Shown here: positions 37,496 to 49,712 of the stretch, one piece after another | Numbering within the stretch: position 1 is the stretch's first letter | How the letters are laid out: every line of letters starts with the position of its first letter | DNA from: Paraburkholderia bryophila | GTDB lineage: Bacteria > Pseudomonadota > Gammaproteobacteria > Burkholderiales > Burkholderiaceae | Assembly (NCBI RefSeq): GCF_013409255.1 | Contig: NZ_JACCAS010000001.1 | Location: 2,480,001 to 2,544,000, forward strand | Direction of reading: 5' to 3' | Length of the DNA: 64,000 nucleotides | Translations under genes and position numbers: made by a program | The notes under the pieces: model-generated | The model's database searches: none | What the model saw: the letters and a program-made list of their open reading frames with translations, nothing else | Told to the model about the DNA's origin: nothing

Positions 37496-38578
37496 ATGGC
37501 TGGCGTCACCAAACTGACGATTGCGGGTTTCAAATCGATACGTGAATTGCGCGACCTGGAGTTACGCAATCTGAACGTGTTGATCGGCGCCAATGGTTCG
37601 GGGAAGTCAAACTTTATCGGACTGTTTCGGATGCTGGCGGAGATGTATGAAGAGCGTCTTCAGTTATACGTCCAAACGCAAGGCGGCCCGGATGCTCTGC
37701 TGCATTTTTCGCGAAAGACGACGGACGAGATTCATGCTGAATTGCGATTCGGCGATCGAGATCGATATGAGTTCAAGCTCGTTCCAACGAACGACAATCG
37801 GCTCATCCTTTCAGATGAACAGTTCAAGTTCCAAGACGAGGGTCACGATGTCGGCGGAAAGCTGGGCGACACGCCTGAGTCAAGACTCCAGGTAATTGCA
37901 GAACAGCATGGTCATCCTTACATCGCCGCCGCGCTCGAAGGCACTCGCGTCTACCACTTTCACGACACCGGTGAAAAAGCCAAAGTCAAGCAGCTCCACG
38001 CGCTCAACGACACACTGCGACTGAAAGTTGATGGCGCCAACCTGGCGGCGTATCTCTGCATGCTCAAAGCCGAGCACGCGCACAACTATCGCCTGATCGT
38101 CGACACGATTCGCCTCGCGGCACCATTTTTCGACGATTTCGTGTTTCGCACGAGGCCATCCTCAAAGATCCAGCTTGAGTGGACCGAGCGCGGCGATCCC
38201 GACACGCCGTTCACAGCGCATGCGCTTTCCGACGGTACGCTTCGCTTTATCTGCCTGTGCACGTTGCTGCTGCAGCCTTGGGAACTAATGCCCGCAACGA
38301 TTCTTATCGACGAGCCAGAACTTGGCCTGCATCCGTACGCGATCAACCTGCTCGCCGAGCTGCTCAAACGCGCGTCTGAGCGAAACCAGTTGATCGTCTC
38401 GACGCAATCCGTCGAGTTGCTGGACAACATGGACCCGGAGGACGTCATCGTTGTGGATCGCAAAGACAACGCATCGACCTTCCATCGACTCGACGCCACC
38501 CAACTGCAAGACTGGCTCGACGACTATTCGCTCGGCGATCTGTGGAAGCAGAATGTGTTGGGCGGGAGGCCCGCGTAA
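37496..38578 (+). CDS. AAA/SMC-type ATPase (AAA_15/AAA_21, OLD-like), candidate defence component
   Basis: 360-aa P-loop ATPase of the RecF/OLD/SMC branch. The opening KLTIAGFKSIRELRDLEL is the usual first strand. Walker A is GANGSGKS at 31-38, the ABC-like signature LSDGT at 244-248, Walker B with catalytic Asp272-Glu273 in ILIDEPELGLHP, and the switch position STQS at 302-305 where many relatives have STHS. No TOPRIM domain is fused; the next gene supplies a TOPRIM-like protein instead. It starts 32 bases after metH part 1 and its stop overlaps the next start (TAATG). Wobble positions look less G/C-rich than the flanks, suggesting transfer. Confidence 0.85.
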   Translation: MAGVTKLTIAGFKSIRELRDLELRNLNVLIGANGSGKSNFIGLFRMLAEMYEERLQLYVQTQGGPDALLHFSRKTTDEIHAELRFGDRDRYEFKLVPTNDNRLILSDEQFKFQDEGHDVGGKLGDTPESRLQVIAEQHGHPYIAAALEGTRVYHFHDTGEKAKVKQLHALNDTLRLKVDGANLAAYLCMLKAEHAHNYRLIVDTIRLAAPFFDDFVFRTRPSSKIQLEWTERGDPDTPFTAHALSDGTLRFICLCTLLLQPWELMPATILIDEPELGLHPYAINLLAELLKRASERNQLIVSTQSVELLDNMDPEDVIVVDRKDNASTFHRLDATQLQDWLDDYSLGDLWKQNVLGGRPA

Positions 38579-39287
38579 TGGTCGAGTTGATCATCGTCGG
38601 CGAAGGGCAGACCGAAGAAACGTTCGTACGGGATGTACTGGCCCCAGCCTTGGCAGCGAGCGACGTTTACGTGAGCCCGCGTCTGATCAATTCGTCAAAA
38701 ACTCAAGCCGGCGGCGCGCTGAACCTCGCTCGCGTCAGACGGTTCGTCAGCAACACGCTGCGTGAACGCGTCGATACCTATGTCACAACTCTGATCGACC
38801 TGTACGGACTCGACACGACGTTTCGCGGAGTCACCGAAACTCAGGGACGCGAGCCAGCCGCTCGCGCAACGCACATTGAAACGCTGCTGCATGAAGACAT
38901 CGTCGGCTTCGCGCAGTGCCGTCCTGAACGCTTCATTCCGCACGTGCAACCCCACGAATTCGAATCCCTGCTGTTTTCCGACGTCGCCCGGCTCTGCGAA
39001 GTCGAGCCGCTCTGGCAGAAGCAAACTGCCCCACTAATTGCCGCACGAACCGCGGTCGTTAATCCTGAGTGGATCAACGATTCGCCGCAAACCGCGCCTT
39101 CTAAGCGCCTCGAACAGTTACAGCCACGTTACCGCAAGGTCGGCCACGGCCCTCGCGCCGCCGCCCGCATTGGCCTCGACAGGATTCGCGGGCAATGCCC
39201 GCATTTCCGCCAATGGTACGACCGACTCGTGACGCTGCCGGCGCTTGCCACCGCGCGCACCAACACTGCACATATTGAGCTAACGCC

Positions 39288-39291
<4 letters not shown>
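38578..39291 (+). CDS. DUF4276 family protein, TOPRIM-like partner of the ATPase
   Basis: 237 aa. The DUF4276 pattern is clear: an N-terminal [15 protein letters not shown] with the TOPRIM-type glutamate (E9), TLIDLYGLD with acidic D74 and D79, and the family signature [12 protein letters not shown] at about 124-135. TOPRIM-like metal-binding suggests a nuclease or nucleotidyl-transfer role, as in OLD-family, PARIS and Gabija effectors. It begins inside the ATPase stop (TAATG) and ends overlapping the ATG of metH part 2 (ATGA), so all are translationally coupled. Not recognised as a named system. Confidence 0.82.
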
Positions 39292-42005
<2,714 letters not shown>

Positions 42006-42169
42006 GCCTTTTGCATAGCGTGGCGGGAAACCCACTATATCGGGTCTGAAAGGCTGAATATTTGCGGCGGTGTAATTTTCGGCTTTGTAGACTGAATTGG
42101 GTTTACCCAGCCAGACGCGGCCAAAACGCGTCGGCTTATCTAATTGCAATCGTCGACGGAGAGAATCGT

Positions 42170-42379
42170 ATGAAGAAGCTGACGCTGTTGTTGACTGCTG
42201 TTTCACTGGCCGTGGGCGCCTCGGCGGCGCTGGCGCAGCCTGCCGCTCCGGCGGGTTCGAGCGCGGTAAGCTCGTATTCCCCGCCCACGGTGAAACACGT
42301 CAAGAAACCGAAGAAGAAGAAAGTGAAGAAGGGCGCGTCGGCTCCCGAGGCCGCCCCGGCGGACGCTGCCAGCCAGTAA
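42170..42379 (+). CDS. small secreted lysine-rich protein
   Basis: 69 aa with GGAGAG before the ATG. A signal peptide (MKKLTLLLTAVSLAVGASAA to LAQ) is followed by a short spacer and a strongly basic block VKHVKKPKKKKVKKG, then an Ala/Pro tail. It resembles small periplasmic proteins of Burkholderia with no assigned role. A 17-bp terminator follows 35 bases after the stop, so it is monocistronic. Confidence 0.75.
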   Translation: MKKLTLLLTAVSLAVGASAALAQPAAPAGSSAVSSYSPPTVKHVKKPKKKKVKKGASAPEAAPADAASQ

Positions 42380-42414
42380 GGGCTGCATGTCAAAGCCGGC
42401 TAACTCCGGCCTTG

Positions 42415-42453
42415 AATGACAAAGAGCCCGCTTCGAGCGGGCTCTTTGTCATT
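42415..42453 (+). terminator. intrinsic terminator
   Basis: Perfect 17-bp stem (AATGACAAAGAGCCCGC with GCGGGCTCTTTGTCATT), loop TTCGA. It ends the small secreted-protein transcript and, being symmetric, may also act for the opposite strand, where DUF1840 ends 115 bases away. Confidence 0.93.
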
Positions 42454-42567
42454 GGTGCGTCGCAAGGATTCGCGCCGCCAATCTCGGCGCGGGATACGCG
42501 CCACGATTGCTGCAACTGGCGCGGCGCACGCCTGGCCCGCTGAGCTGGCCACGCCGCCGCGTGGACT

Positions 42568-42894
42568 TTACAGACCCCAGACGATATCCGCGTTTTCCTT
42601 CTGCGCCGCGCGCAGCATGTCGAGGAACGGATACGCGCGTTGCGCGAGTCCCGGCGGAATCTCGTGATGCTCGTGACCGTCTTCGCCTTCGTGGAAATGG
42701 CCGTCGTGTTCGGCGCGTTCCTGCTTGTCAACGTTGATGGCGGCTTCGAGTTTGCCGATGGCCACACCGAGTTCGTCGTGCGTAATGACGCCGCGTTCAC
42801 CCAGGCGTTTGCCGACGATACCGACCAGATACTGGGCAAGATTCTCCAGCATCATGACGTCTGGCGCGGCGCGGCATTTGAAAGTAATCAGCAT
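42568..42894 (-). CDS. DUF1840 domain-containing protein
   Basis: 108 aa, start at ATG 42894. The pattern MLITFKCRAAPDVMMLENLA, the histidine/glutamate-rich loop EHDGHFHEGEDGHEHHEIP and the closing AYPFLDMLRAAQKENADIVWGL identify DUF1840, a Burkholderiales family. The His-rich loop could bind metal. It is divergent from argS across a 485-base region. Confidence 0.88.
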   Translation of the reverse strand: MLITFKCRAAPDVMMLENLAQYLVGIVGKRLGERGVITHDELGVAIGKLEAAINVDKQERAEHDGHFHEGEDGHEHHEIPPGLAQRAYPFLDMLRAAQKENADIVWGL

Positions 42895-43023
42895 GACTGT
42901 TCCCTTTTTTGGTTATGTTGGATTGGCGTGCCGGCGGCTCGAAAGCGGCGCCAGCGCGCGTTACGTTGACTCGCCAATCAGGCGCGGCGGCCACGGCCCT
43001 TGCTGGGCATCTCATTGAACATA

Positions 43024-43037
43024 TTAGCACCTGCTAA
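43024..43037. promoter_or_regulatory. palindrome between divergent genes, possible operator
   Basis: TTAGCA-CC-TGCTAA, perfect arms, in the only A/T-rich patch of the divergent region, overlapping TAATAT (minus) and TAAAAT (plus) -10-like hexamers. Confidence 0.35.
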
Positions 43038-43170
43038 AATCCCTCTGAACGGAAAAGCGCGCCGCGTCTGGCCGCGCACGGACGGGTACGGTGAACGTGG
43101 CTCGATCGGTCAACTGGCACCCGCGCGTTGCCGCTGCCTGCCTCGCCGGTCGTGCCGGTCAACCCGCCGC

Positions 43171-43200
43171 GAACCGCTGCGAACCGCTGCGAACCGCTGC
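43171..43200. repeat. 10-bp tandem repeat, three copies
   Basis: GAACCGCTGC three times without interruption, about 180 bases before argS. Confidence 0.9.
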
Positions 43201-43379
43201 GCATCATGCCTGACTACGTTGCAGGCAACGTGCCTGACCGCGCAGCCGAAGCGACCGAATTGCCGCAACGGGCGCCGCGCCGCTTTCCACGCTTCTGACG
43301 GACCGGCTGCGCCTGCTGCACGGGCACGGCCGACGCCTCTTCCGCATCACCGGATTGCCTCACTGGACTCGCAACAAGC

Positions 43380-45170
43380 ATGCTGCCTGCACACAAACAG
43401 ACCCTCGAAACCCTGCTCGCCGACACGGTAAAGCAGGTCGCTGAAGCCTCGCAAGGCGCGACCGAAGCCGCTTTCGTGTCGCCCACCATCACGCTGGAAC
43501 GCCCCAAGGTCGCCGCGCACGGCGACGTCGCGTGCAACGTGGCCATGCAGCTCGCCAAGCCGCTGCGCGCCAACCCGCGCCAGCTCGCACAACAGATCGT
43601 CGACGCGCTGCTCGCGCAGCCGCTCGCTCAGGGTCTCGTCGAAGCCGCTGAAGTGGCCGGCCCCGGCTTCATCAACCTGCATCTGGCCGCCGCCGCGAAG
43701 CAGGCGGTGATCGCCGCCGTGTTCGCCGAGCAGGCCGCGTTCGGCCAATCGCAGCGCGACGCCGGCAAGCACGTGCTGATCGAATTCGTGTCGGCCAACC
43801 CAACCGGCCCGCTGCACGTCGGCCATGGCCGCCAGGCCGCGCTCGGCGACGCGCTGTCGAACGTGCTGGCCTCGCAAGGCTGGGACGTGCACCGCGAGTT
43901 CTACTACAACGACGCCGGCGTGCAGATCCAGACGCTCGCGCTGTCCACCCAGGCACGCGCCCGCGGCATCGCCCCCGGCGACGCGGGCTGGCCGGCTTCG
44001 GCCTACAACGGCGAGTACATCGCCGAAATCGCCAAAGACTATCTGGCCGGCGCCACGGTGGCCGCGAGCGACGGCGAGCCGGTGACCGGCGCGCGCGACG
44101 TCGAAGATTTCGAAGCGATCCGCCGTTTCGCGGTGGCGTATCTGCGCCGCGAGCAGGACATGGATTTGCAGGCGTTCGGCGTGAAGTTCGACCAGTACTA
44201 TCTGGAGTCGTCGCTGTACACGGAAGGCCGGGTCGAAAAGACGGTCGAGGCGCTGGTCGCCGCCGGCAAGACCTACGAGCAGGAAGGCGCGCTGTGGCTG
44301 CGCACCACGGACGACGGCGACGACAAAGACCGCGTGATGCGCAAGACCGACGGCACGTACACCTACTTCGTGCCGGACGTCGCCTATCACGTCGCCAAGT
44401 GGGAACGCGGATTCACCAAGGTCATCAACGTCCAGGGTTCGGACCACCACGGCACGATCGCGCGGGTGCGCGCCGGCTTGCAAGGGTTGGGCATCGGCAT
44501 TCCGAAGGGCTATCCCGACTACATCCTGCACAAGATGGTCACGGTCATGCGCAACGGCGAAGAGGTGAAAATCTCCAAGCGCGCCGGCAGCTACGTGACG
44601 GTGCGCGACCTGATCGAATGGTCGGGCGGCGCGACGCCGGGCTCGGAAACCGCCGTCGACCTGATCGACGAAGAAACGATTCGCCGCGGCCGCGACGCCG
44701 TGCGCTTCTTCCTGATCTCGCGCAAGGCGGATACGGAATTCGTGTTCGACATCGACCTCGCGCTGAAGCAGAACGACGAAAACCCCGTGCATTACGTGCA
44801 GTACGCACACGCGCGCATCTGCTCGGTGCTCGCCGAATGCAAGTCGCGCTACAACACGGACGAAACCACGCTCGCGTCGGTGGACGTTTCCCCGCTCACC
44901 AGCGAACGCGCCATGGCGCTGTTGAACAAGCTCGCCGAATTCCCGGACATGCTGCAACACGCCGCCGACGAACTCGCACCGCACGCGGTCGCGTTCTATC
45001 TGCGCGACCTCGCCGGGGAATTCCACTCGTTCTACAATGACCGGGCCGAACGCGTGCTGGTCGACGACGCGGCCGAGCGCAACGCGCGCGTCGCGCTGCT
45101 GGCGGCCACGCGTCAGGTGCTGGCCAACGGTCTCGCGACGATCGGCGTCTCCGCTCCCGTCAAGATGTAA
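43380..45170 (+). CDS. argS: arginyl-tRNA synthetase
   Basis: Class I aminoacyl-tRNA synthetase charging tRNA-Arg, 596 aa. The N-terminal ArgRS additional domain is followed by the HIGH-type motif [20 protein letters not shown]. The catalytic end has [16 protein letters not shown] in the KMSK region. The anticodon-binding domain is [17 protein letters not shown] to [20 protein letters not shown]. The preferred start is the ATG at 43380. It is followed by the SPOR protein and dsbA, a conserved betaproteobacterial order. Confidence 0.97.
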   Translation: MLPAHKQTLETLLADTVKQVAEASQGATEAAFVSPTITLERPKVAAHGDVACNVAMQLAKPLRANPRQLAQQIVDALLAQPLAQGLVEAAEVAGPGFINLHLAAAAKQAVIAAVFAEQAAFGQSQRDAGKHVLIEFVSANPTGPLHVGHGRQAALGDALSNVLASQGWDVHREFYYNDAGVQIQTLALSTQARARGIAPGDAGWPASAYNGEYIAEIAKDYLAGATVAASDGEPVTGARDVEDFEAIRRFAVAYLRREQDMDLQAFGVKFDQYYLESSLYTEGRVEKTVEALVAAGKTYEQEGALWLRTTDDGDDKDRVMRKTDGTYTYFVPDVAYHVAKWERGFTKVINVQGSDHHGTIARVRAGLQGLGIGIPKGYPDYILHKMVTVMRNGEEVKISKRAGSYVTVRDLIEWSGGATPGSETAVDLIDEETIRRGRDAVRFFLISRKADTEFVFDIDLALKQNDENPVHYVQYAHARICSVLAECKSRYNTDETTLASVDVSPLTSERAMALLNKLAEFPDMLQHAADELAPHAVAFYLRDLAGEFHSFYNDRAERVLVDDAAERNARVALLAATRQVLANGLATIGVSAPVKM

Positions 45171-45192
45171 GTCCTCCGCCGTAACATGCATG

Positions 45193-45217
45193 CGGCCGTC
45201 GTTATAATCGACGGCCG
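45193..45217 (+). promoter_or_regulatory. TATAAT inside a perfect palindrome upstream of the SPOR gene
   Basis: CGGCCGTCG, seven bases TTATAAT, CGACGGCCG: 9-bp perfect arms. The loop contains a consensus -10 (45203-45208), 42 bases before the SPOR start and 22 bases after the argS stop. It may be a promoter with built-in operator, or an argS-end hairpin without a U tract. Confidence 0.5.
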
Positions 45218-45249
45218 TTCCAGGATTCTTTTTGCAGGTGATTCATACG

Positions 45250-46032
45250 ATGGCAAAACCACGCCGCACAACAAAGCAATCGAAACAAACCGGGGGCACT
45301 TTTCTCGGCATCGTGCTGGGCCTGATCGTCGGCCTTGCGATCGCGGTAGTGGTGGCGCTGTATATCACCCGTGCGCCTACGCCGTTTGTCTCGAAGGTGG
45401 CGCCGCCCGCGGCGTCAGACACCAGCGCGAGCCAGGCGCAATACGATCCGAACCGTCCGCTGCAAGGCAAGACGCCGGGCCAGCCGGTGCCGCAAGCCGC
45501 GCAGCCGGCACCGCCGAATACCGCGCCGGGCCAGACCAATTCGCAGACGCAGTCGGGCATGCTGGAAGAGCCGCAGATCGTCGAAGTGCCGCCTGCTAAC
45601 GGCACTAACGCCAACGCCAACCCGAACGGCACGGCAGTCGCACCGAAGCCCGCGCAGGACAACGGCAACGGCACGCCTACCGCACCGGTCAAGAAGCCGC
45701 AGGCATCCAGCGCACCGGCGCCCAGCACGGCAACGGCCAACAACGCCAAGCCGGGTTCCGGCGCGACGTCGGCACCGGCGCCGGGCGACGCGAACACCGG
45801 CTACTTCCTGCAAGTGGGCGCGTACAAGACCTCCGCCGACGCCGAACAGCAACGCGCGCGCCTCGCGTTCCAGGGCTTCGAATCGAAGGTCACGCAGCGC
45901 GATGCGGGCGGTGTGACGTACTATCGCGTGCGGATCGGACCGTTCTCGAAGTTCGAGGACATGAATTCGAGCCGTCAGCGTCTATCCGACGCAGGCGTCG
46001 ACACCGCGGTGATCCGTTTCACGAAGCAATAA
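45250..46032 (+). CDS. SPOR domain-containing cell envelope protein
   Basis: 260 aa from the ATG at 45250. A short cytoplasmic N-terminus leads to one transmembrane helix (GTFLGIVLGLIVGLAIAVVVALYI). A long Pro/Ala/Asn-rich periplasmic linker runs to about residue 175, and a C-terminal SPOR domain follows (TGYFLQVGAYKTSADAEQQR; YYRVRIGPFSKFEDMNSSRQ). SPOR domains bind denuded peptidoglycan at division sites; FtsN-like architecture. The next gene is dsbA. Confidence 0.93.
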   Translation: MAKPRRTTKQSKQTGGTFLGIVLGLIVGLAIAVVVALYITRAPTPFVSKVAPPAASDTSASQAQYDPNRPLQGKTPGQPVPQAAQPAPPNTAPGQTNSQTQSGMLEEPQIVEVPPANGTNANANPNGTAVAPKPAQDNGNGTPTAPVKKPQASSAPAPSTATANNAKPGSGATSAPAPGDANTGYFLQVGAYKTSADAEQQRARLAFQGFESKVTQRDAGGVTYYRVRIGPFSKFEDMNSSRQRLSDAGVDTAVIRFTKQ

Positions 46033-46207
46033 GCCAACCATAAATACACGGTGATTTACCGGAACGCGCCGCCGCCGAACCATCGGCGTGCGGCGCGTGT
46101 CACAAACACGACGGACGTTTGAAGACATCCCAACGCCGACAATGAAAAGCGGTGACGGGCATTCGCGTGGCGCCGCCGCTTTACCGCCTACTCTGGGTCA
46201 ACACGAC

Positions 46208-46846
46208 ATGAAAAAACTGCTGAGCATTCTGTTCCTCTCGCTGGGCCTCGTTGCCGCCACAGCTCAAGCGGCGCCGGCCGCGCCGGTGTCCGGCAAGGAC
46301 TACACCGTGCTGGCCACGCCGCAACCGACCGACGAACCGGCCGGCAAGATCGAAGTCACCGAGTTCTTCTGGTACGGCTGCCCGCACTGCAACGAATTCA
46401 ACCCGTACCTCGAAGCATGGGCGAAGAAGCAAGGTCCGGACGTCGTGTTCAAGCGCGTGCCGGTCGCCTTCCGCGACGACTTCGTGCCGCATTCGAAGAT
46501 GTATCACGCGCTCGACGCACTCGGCCTCGCGCAATCGCTCACGCCGAAGGTCTTCAACGAAATCCACGTCAACAAAGACTATCTGCTGACGCCGGAAGAT
46601 CAGGCCAAATTCCTCGCGAAGAACGGCGTCGATCCGAAGAAGTACATGGAAGCGTACAACTCGTTCTCGACGCAAAGCGCGTTGCAGAAAGACACCAAGC
46701 TGATGAACGACTACAAGATCGACGGTGTGCCGACGCTGGCCATTCAGGGCAAGTATGAAACCGGCCCGGCTCAGACCAACAGCCTGCCGGGCACGATCCA
46801 GGTGCTGGACTACCTGGTCGCGCAAATCCGCGCCAAGAAGATGTAA
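46208..46846 (+). CDS. dsbA: thiol:disulfide interchange protein DsbA
   Basis: Periplasmic oxidase forming disulfide bonds in exported proteins. 212 aa from the ATG at 46208. Signal peptide of about 21 residues ending in AQA. Active site FFWYGCPHCNEF (C58, C61) and the cis-proline loop GVPTLAI are intact. The thioredoxin fold carries the helical insertion typical of DsbA. It is 175 bases after the SPOR gene and 15 bases before the SDR gene. Confidence 0.96.
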   Translation: MKKLLSILFLSLGLVAATAQAAPAAPVSGKDYTVLATPQPTDEPAGKIEVTEFFWYGCPHCNEFNPYLEAWAKKQGPDVVFKRVPVAFRDDFVPHSKMYHALDALGLAQSLTPKVFNEIHVNKDYLLTPEDQAKFLAKNGVDPKKYMEAYNSFSTQSALQKDTKLMNDYKIDGVPTLAIQGKYETGPAQTNSLPGTIQVLDYLVAQIRAKKM

Positions 46847-46861
46847 AGACGAGGCGCCGGA

Positions 46862-47635
46862 ATGAGTTCACCGCTGAAGGTTTTCATTACCGGCGCCTCG
46901 AGTGGCATCGGCCTCGCCCTCGCTGCCGAATATGCGCAGCGCGGCGCGATTCTCGGCCTGGTCGCCCGTCGCGGCGACGCCCTCGCTGCGTTCCAGCAGT
47001 CCCATCCGCAGAATTCGATCGCCGTCTATTCCGTCGACGTGCGCGACGCCGAAGCGCTCGCCGAAGCGGCGGCACAATTCATTGCGCAGTACGGCTTGCC
47101 GGACGTCGTGATCGCCAATGCCGGCATCAGCCGCGGCGCGGTCACCGGTCACGGCGATCTGCGCACCTTCCGCGAAGTGATGGACATCAATTACTTCGGC
47201 ATGGTCGCCACGTTCGAGCCGTTCGCCGCCGCCATGGTCGCCGCGAAGAAAGGCACCCTCGTCGGGATTGCCAGCGTCGCCAGCGTGCGGGGTTTGCCGG
47301 GCTCCGGCGCGTATAGCGCGTCGAAGTCGGCGGCGCTCAAGTATCTGGAGGCGTTGCGCGTCGAGATGCGGCCGCAGGGCGTCGGCGTGGTCACCATCGC
47401 GCCCGGCTATATCCGCACGCCGATGACCGAGCACAATCCGTACACCATGCCGTTCCTGATGGACGCCGACCGTTTCGCGGTGAAGGTAGCGAACGCGGTT
47501 GAACGTCAAACGGCGTTTGCGGTGTTCCCGTGGCAGATGCGCATCGTCGCGATGCTGCTGCATGTCATGCCGCGCTGGCTCTACGACCGCGCGTTCGAAC
47601 GCGCGCCGCGCAAACCGCGCGCCGCCACCGAGTAA
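46862..47635 (+). CDS. SDR family oxidoreductase
   Basis: 257-aa short-chain dehydrogenase. Cofactor-binding motif TGASSGIGLALAAEYA, the NAG motif in VVIANAGISRGAV, and catalytic Ser...YxxxK as IASVASVRG and YSASKSAALKYLEAL are present. It lacks a signal peptide. It follows dsbA by 15 bases and may share its transcript. Substrate unknown. Confidence 0.92.
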   Translation: MSSPLKVFITGASSGIGLALAAEYAQRGAILGLVARRGDALAAFQQSHPQNSIAVYSVDVRDAEALAEAAAQFIAQYGLPDVVIANAGISRGAVTGHGDLRTFREVMDINYFGMVATFEPFAAAMVAAKKGTLVGIASVASVRGLPGSGAYSASKSAALKYLEALRVEMRPQGVGVVTIAPGYIRTPMTEHNPYTMPFLMDADRFAVKVANAVERQTAFAVFPWQMRIVAMLLHVMPRWLYDRAFERAPRKPRAATE

Positions 47636-47928
47636 GACCGATCACCCCGTGCGGCCGATGCAACCGGCGCCGCACGCGTCACCTCTTCGCGCACCCCAGC
47701 GCATCGCCCGCTCCATATGGATATGCGGATTAAGTTGTTGTCGCCGCAACCACCCTTCGATAAGCTTTCGCGCAGGCTCACCCGCGCATCAGCGGCATTA
47801 TTTGCGTCATGCGCCAGCGCCGGAAACGTATCACAATAAAGACGGCGGCCACGCCGGCCACCCTCGTCAACGGAACATAACCACACAACCAGACGCACTG
47901 CCTGACTGCGCTTGTTATGGGAGATCCT

Positions 47929-49515
47929 ATGCGCTTCAAACTGCTCGCAGCCGCCGTACTGTTCACGGCGCCCGCGCTCGTGCTCGCCAAACCGCTGACT
48001 GTCTGTACCGAGTCGAGCCCTGACGGTTTCGACGTCGTGCAGTTCAACTCGCTCGTCACGACGAATGCGTCGGCCGACGTGATCTTCAACTCGCTGGTCA
48101 CGTACGACGAGGCCGCGAAGAAAGTGGAGCCGTCGCTGGCCGATAAGTGGGACGTGAGCGCCGACGGCCTCACCTACACGTTTCATCTGCGTCCGAACGT
48201 GCAGTTCCAGACCACCGACTACTTCAAGCCCACTCGCGCGCTGAACGCCGACGACGTCGTCTTCACGTTCGATCGCATGCTCAACGACAGCAACCCGTGG
48301 CACAAGGTAACCGGCGCGAGCGGCTTCCCGCATGCGCAGTCGATGGGCCTGCCGAAGCTGATCAAGTCGGTCAGCAAGGTCGACGACAACACCGTCAAGT
48401 TCGAACTGAACGCGCCGGACGCGACCTTCGTGTCGATCCTGACGATGGGTTTCGCGTCGATCTATTCGGCTGAATACGCCGACCAGTTGCTCAAAGCCGG
48501 CAAGCAGGTCGATCTGAACGCGAAGCCGATCGGCACCGGTCCGTTCGAGCTGAAGAGCTACACGAAAGACGCGGTGATCCGTTACGACGTGAACCCGACC
48601 TACTGGGGGCCGAAACCGAAGATCGACCGCCTGATCTACGCGATCACGCCGGACGCCACGGTGCGTGCGCAGAAGGTGAAAGCGGGCGAATGCCAGATCG
48701 CGTTGTCGCCGAAGCCGCAGGATCTCGCCGACGCGAAAACCGACAAGTCGCTCGCCATCGTGCAAACGCCCGCGTTCATGACGGCGTTCGTCGCGTTGAA
48801 CACGCAGAAGAAGCCGCTCGACAACCAGAAGGTGCGTGCCGCGCTGAACATGGCGTTCGACCGCACCACGTATCTGAAGGCCGTGTTCGACAACACCGCG
48901 ACGCCGGCCGTGAATCCGTATCCGCCGAACACGTGGAGCTACGACAAAGCGGTGAAGCCGTGGCCGTACGACCCGGTGAAGGCGAAGAAGCTGCTCGCCG
49001 ACGCGGGCTATCCGAACGGCTTCGAAACGACGATCTGGGTGCGTCCGAACGGCAGTGTGCTGAATCCGAATCCGAAGGCCGGCGCCGAACTGCTGCAGGC
49101 GGACTTCGCGAAGATCGGCGTGAAGGCGGAGGTGAAGGTGATCGAATGGGGCGAGCTGATCAAGCAGGCTAAACAAGGCCAGCATGATTCGCTGTTCATG
49201 GGCTGGGCCGGCGACAACGGCGACCCGGACAACTATCTGTCGCCGCTGTTTAGCTGCAATGCGGTGAAGTCGGGGATCAACTTCGCGCGCTTCTGCGATC
49301 AGGATCTGGACAAGCTGATCGCCGACGGCAAGTCGACGCCGGATCAGGCCAAACGCGCGAAAGCGTATGAACAGGCGCAGCAGATCATTCACGATCAGGC
49401 ACTGTGGATTCCGCTCGGGTATCCGACCGCGTCGGCGATTACGCGCACGAATGTGAGCGGCTATCACGTGAGTCCGTTTGGACGGCAGAACTTTGGGACG
49501 GTGGCGGTGCAGTAG
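47929..49515 (+). CDS. dipeptide-type ABC transporter substrate-binding protein (DppA-like)
   Basis: Periplasmic binding protein, family 5 (peptide/nickel), 528 aa from the ATG at 47929 with GGGAG upstream; an ATG four codons earlier is possible. Signal peptide of about 20 residues ending in LAK. Typical family 5 blocks are LADKWDVSADGLTYTFHLRP, NADDVVFTFDRMLND and RAALNMAFDRTTYLKAVFDN. The matching dpp permease genes do not follow: a terminator comes 25 bases after the stop. In Burkholderia dppA often stands apart from dppBCDF. Confidence 0.9.
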   Translation: MRFKLLAAAVLFTAPALVLAKPLTVCTESSPDGFDVVQFNSLVTTNASADVIFNSLVTYDEAAKKVEPSLADKWDVSADGLTYTFHLRPNVQFQTTDYFKPTRALNADDVVFTFDRMLNDSNPWHKVTGASGFPHAQSMGLPKLIKSVSKVDDNTVKFELNAPDATFVSILTMGFASIYSAEYADQLLKAGKQVDLNAKPIGTGPFELKSYTKDAVIRYDVNPTYWGPKPKIDRLIYAITPDATVRAQKVKAGECQIALSPKPQDLADAKTDKSLAIVQTPAFMTAFVALNTQKKPLDNQKVRAALNMAFDRTTYLKAVFDNTATPAVNPYPPNTWSYDKAVKPWPYDPVKAKKLLADAGYPNGFETTIWVRPNGSVLNPNPKAGAELLQADFAKIGVKAEVKVIEWGELIKQAKQGQHDSLFMGWAGDNGDPDNYLSPLFSCNAVKSGINFARFCDQDLDKLIADGKSTPDQAKRAKAYEQAQQIIHDQALWIPLGYPTASAITRTNVSGYHVSPFGRQNFGTVAVQ

Positions 49516-49539
49516 GGCTGCTGGTTTTCAGAGGCGAAT

Positions 49540-49574
49540 GAAAAAGCCCGGTTGCGAAAGCGCCGGGCTTTTTC
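49540..49574 (+). terminator. intrinsic terminator after the DppA-like gene
   Basis: Arms GAAAAAGCCCGG and CCGGGCTTTTTC, perfect 12 bp, loop of 11 bases that can form a further small stem. Confidence 0.93.
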
Positions 49575-49712
49575 TATTGGCGGTCGGGATCGGAACTTCG
49601 GAAGTTTCAGCTCTGGGCGCAGACGTCTCAGTCAACCTGAAATGGCGCGGGACCACATCATTACGCGAATACCAAGTCGCAGCGTTCGCCTGCGTATTCC
49701 AAGGAACCCTCG

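Larger units (their letters stand above)
42895..43379. other. 485-base divergent region between DUF1840 and argS
   Basis: Contains a 6-bp-arm palindrome at 43024-43037, a TTGAAC at 43015 with poor spacing to TAAAAT at 43035, and a 10-bp tandem repeat at 43171-43200. No gene is supported. Confidence 0.55.

Noticed and set aside
43347..45191. 614-codon open frame antisense to argS
   Set aside because: Complete mirror of argS; composition typical of shadow frames, no motif.
47581..49467. 628-codon open frame antisense to the DppA-like gene
   Set aside because: Shadow of a clear binding protein; Arg/Val-rich nonsense composition.
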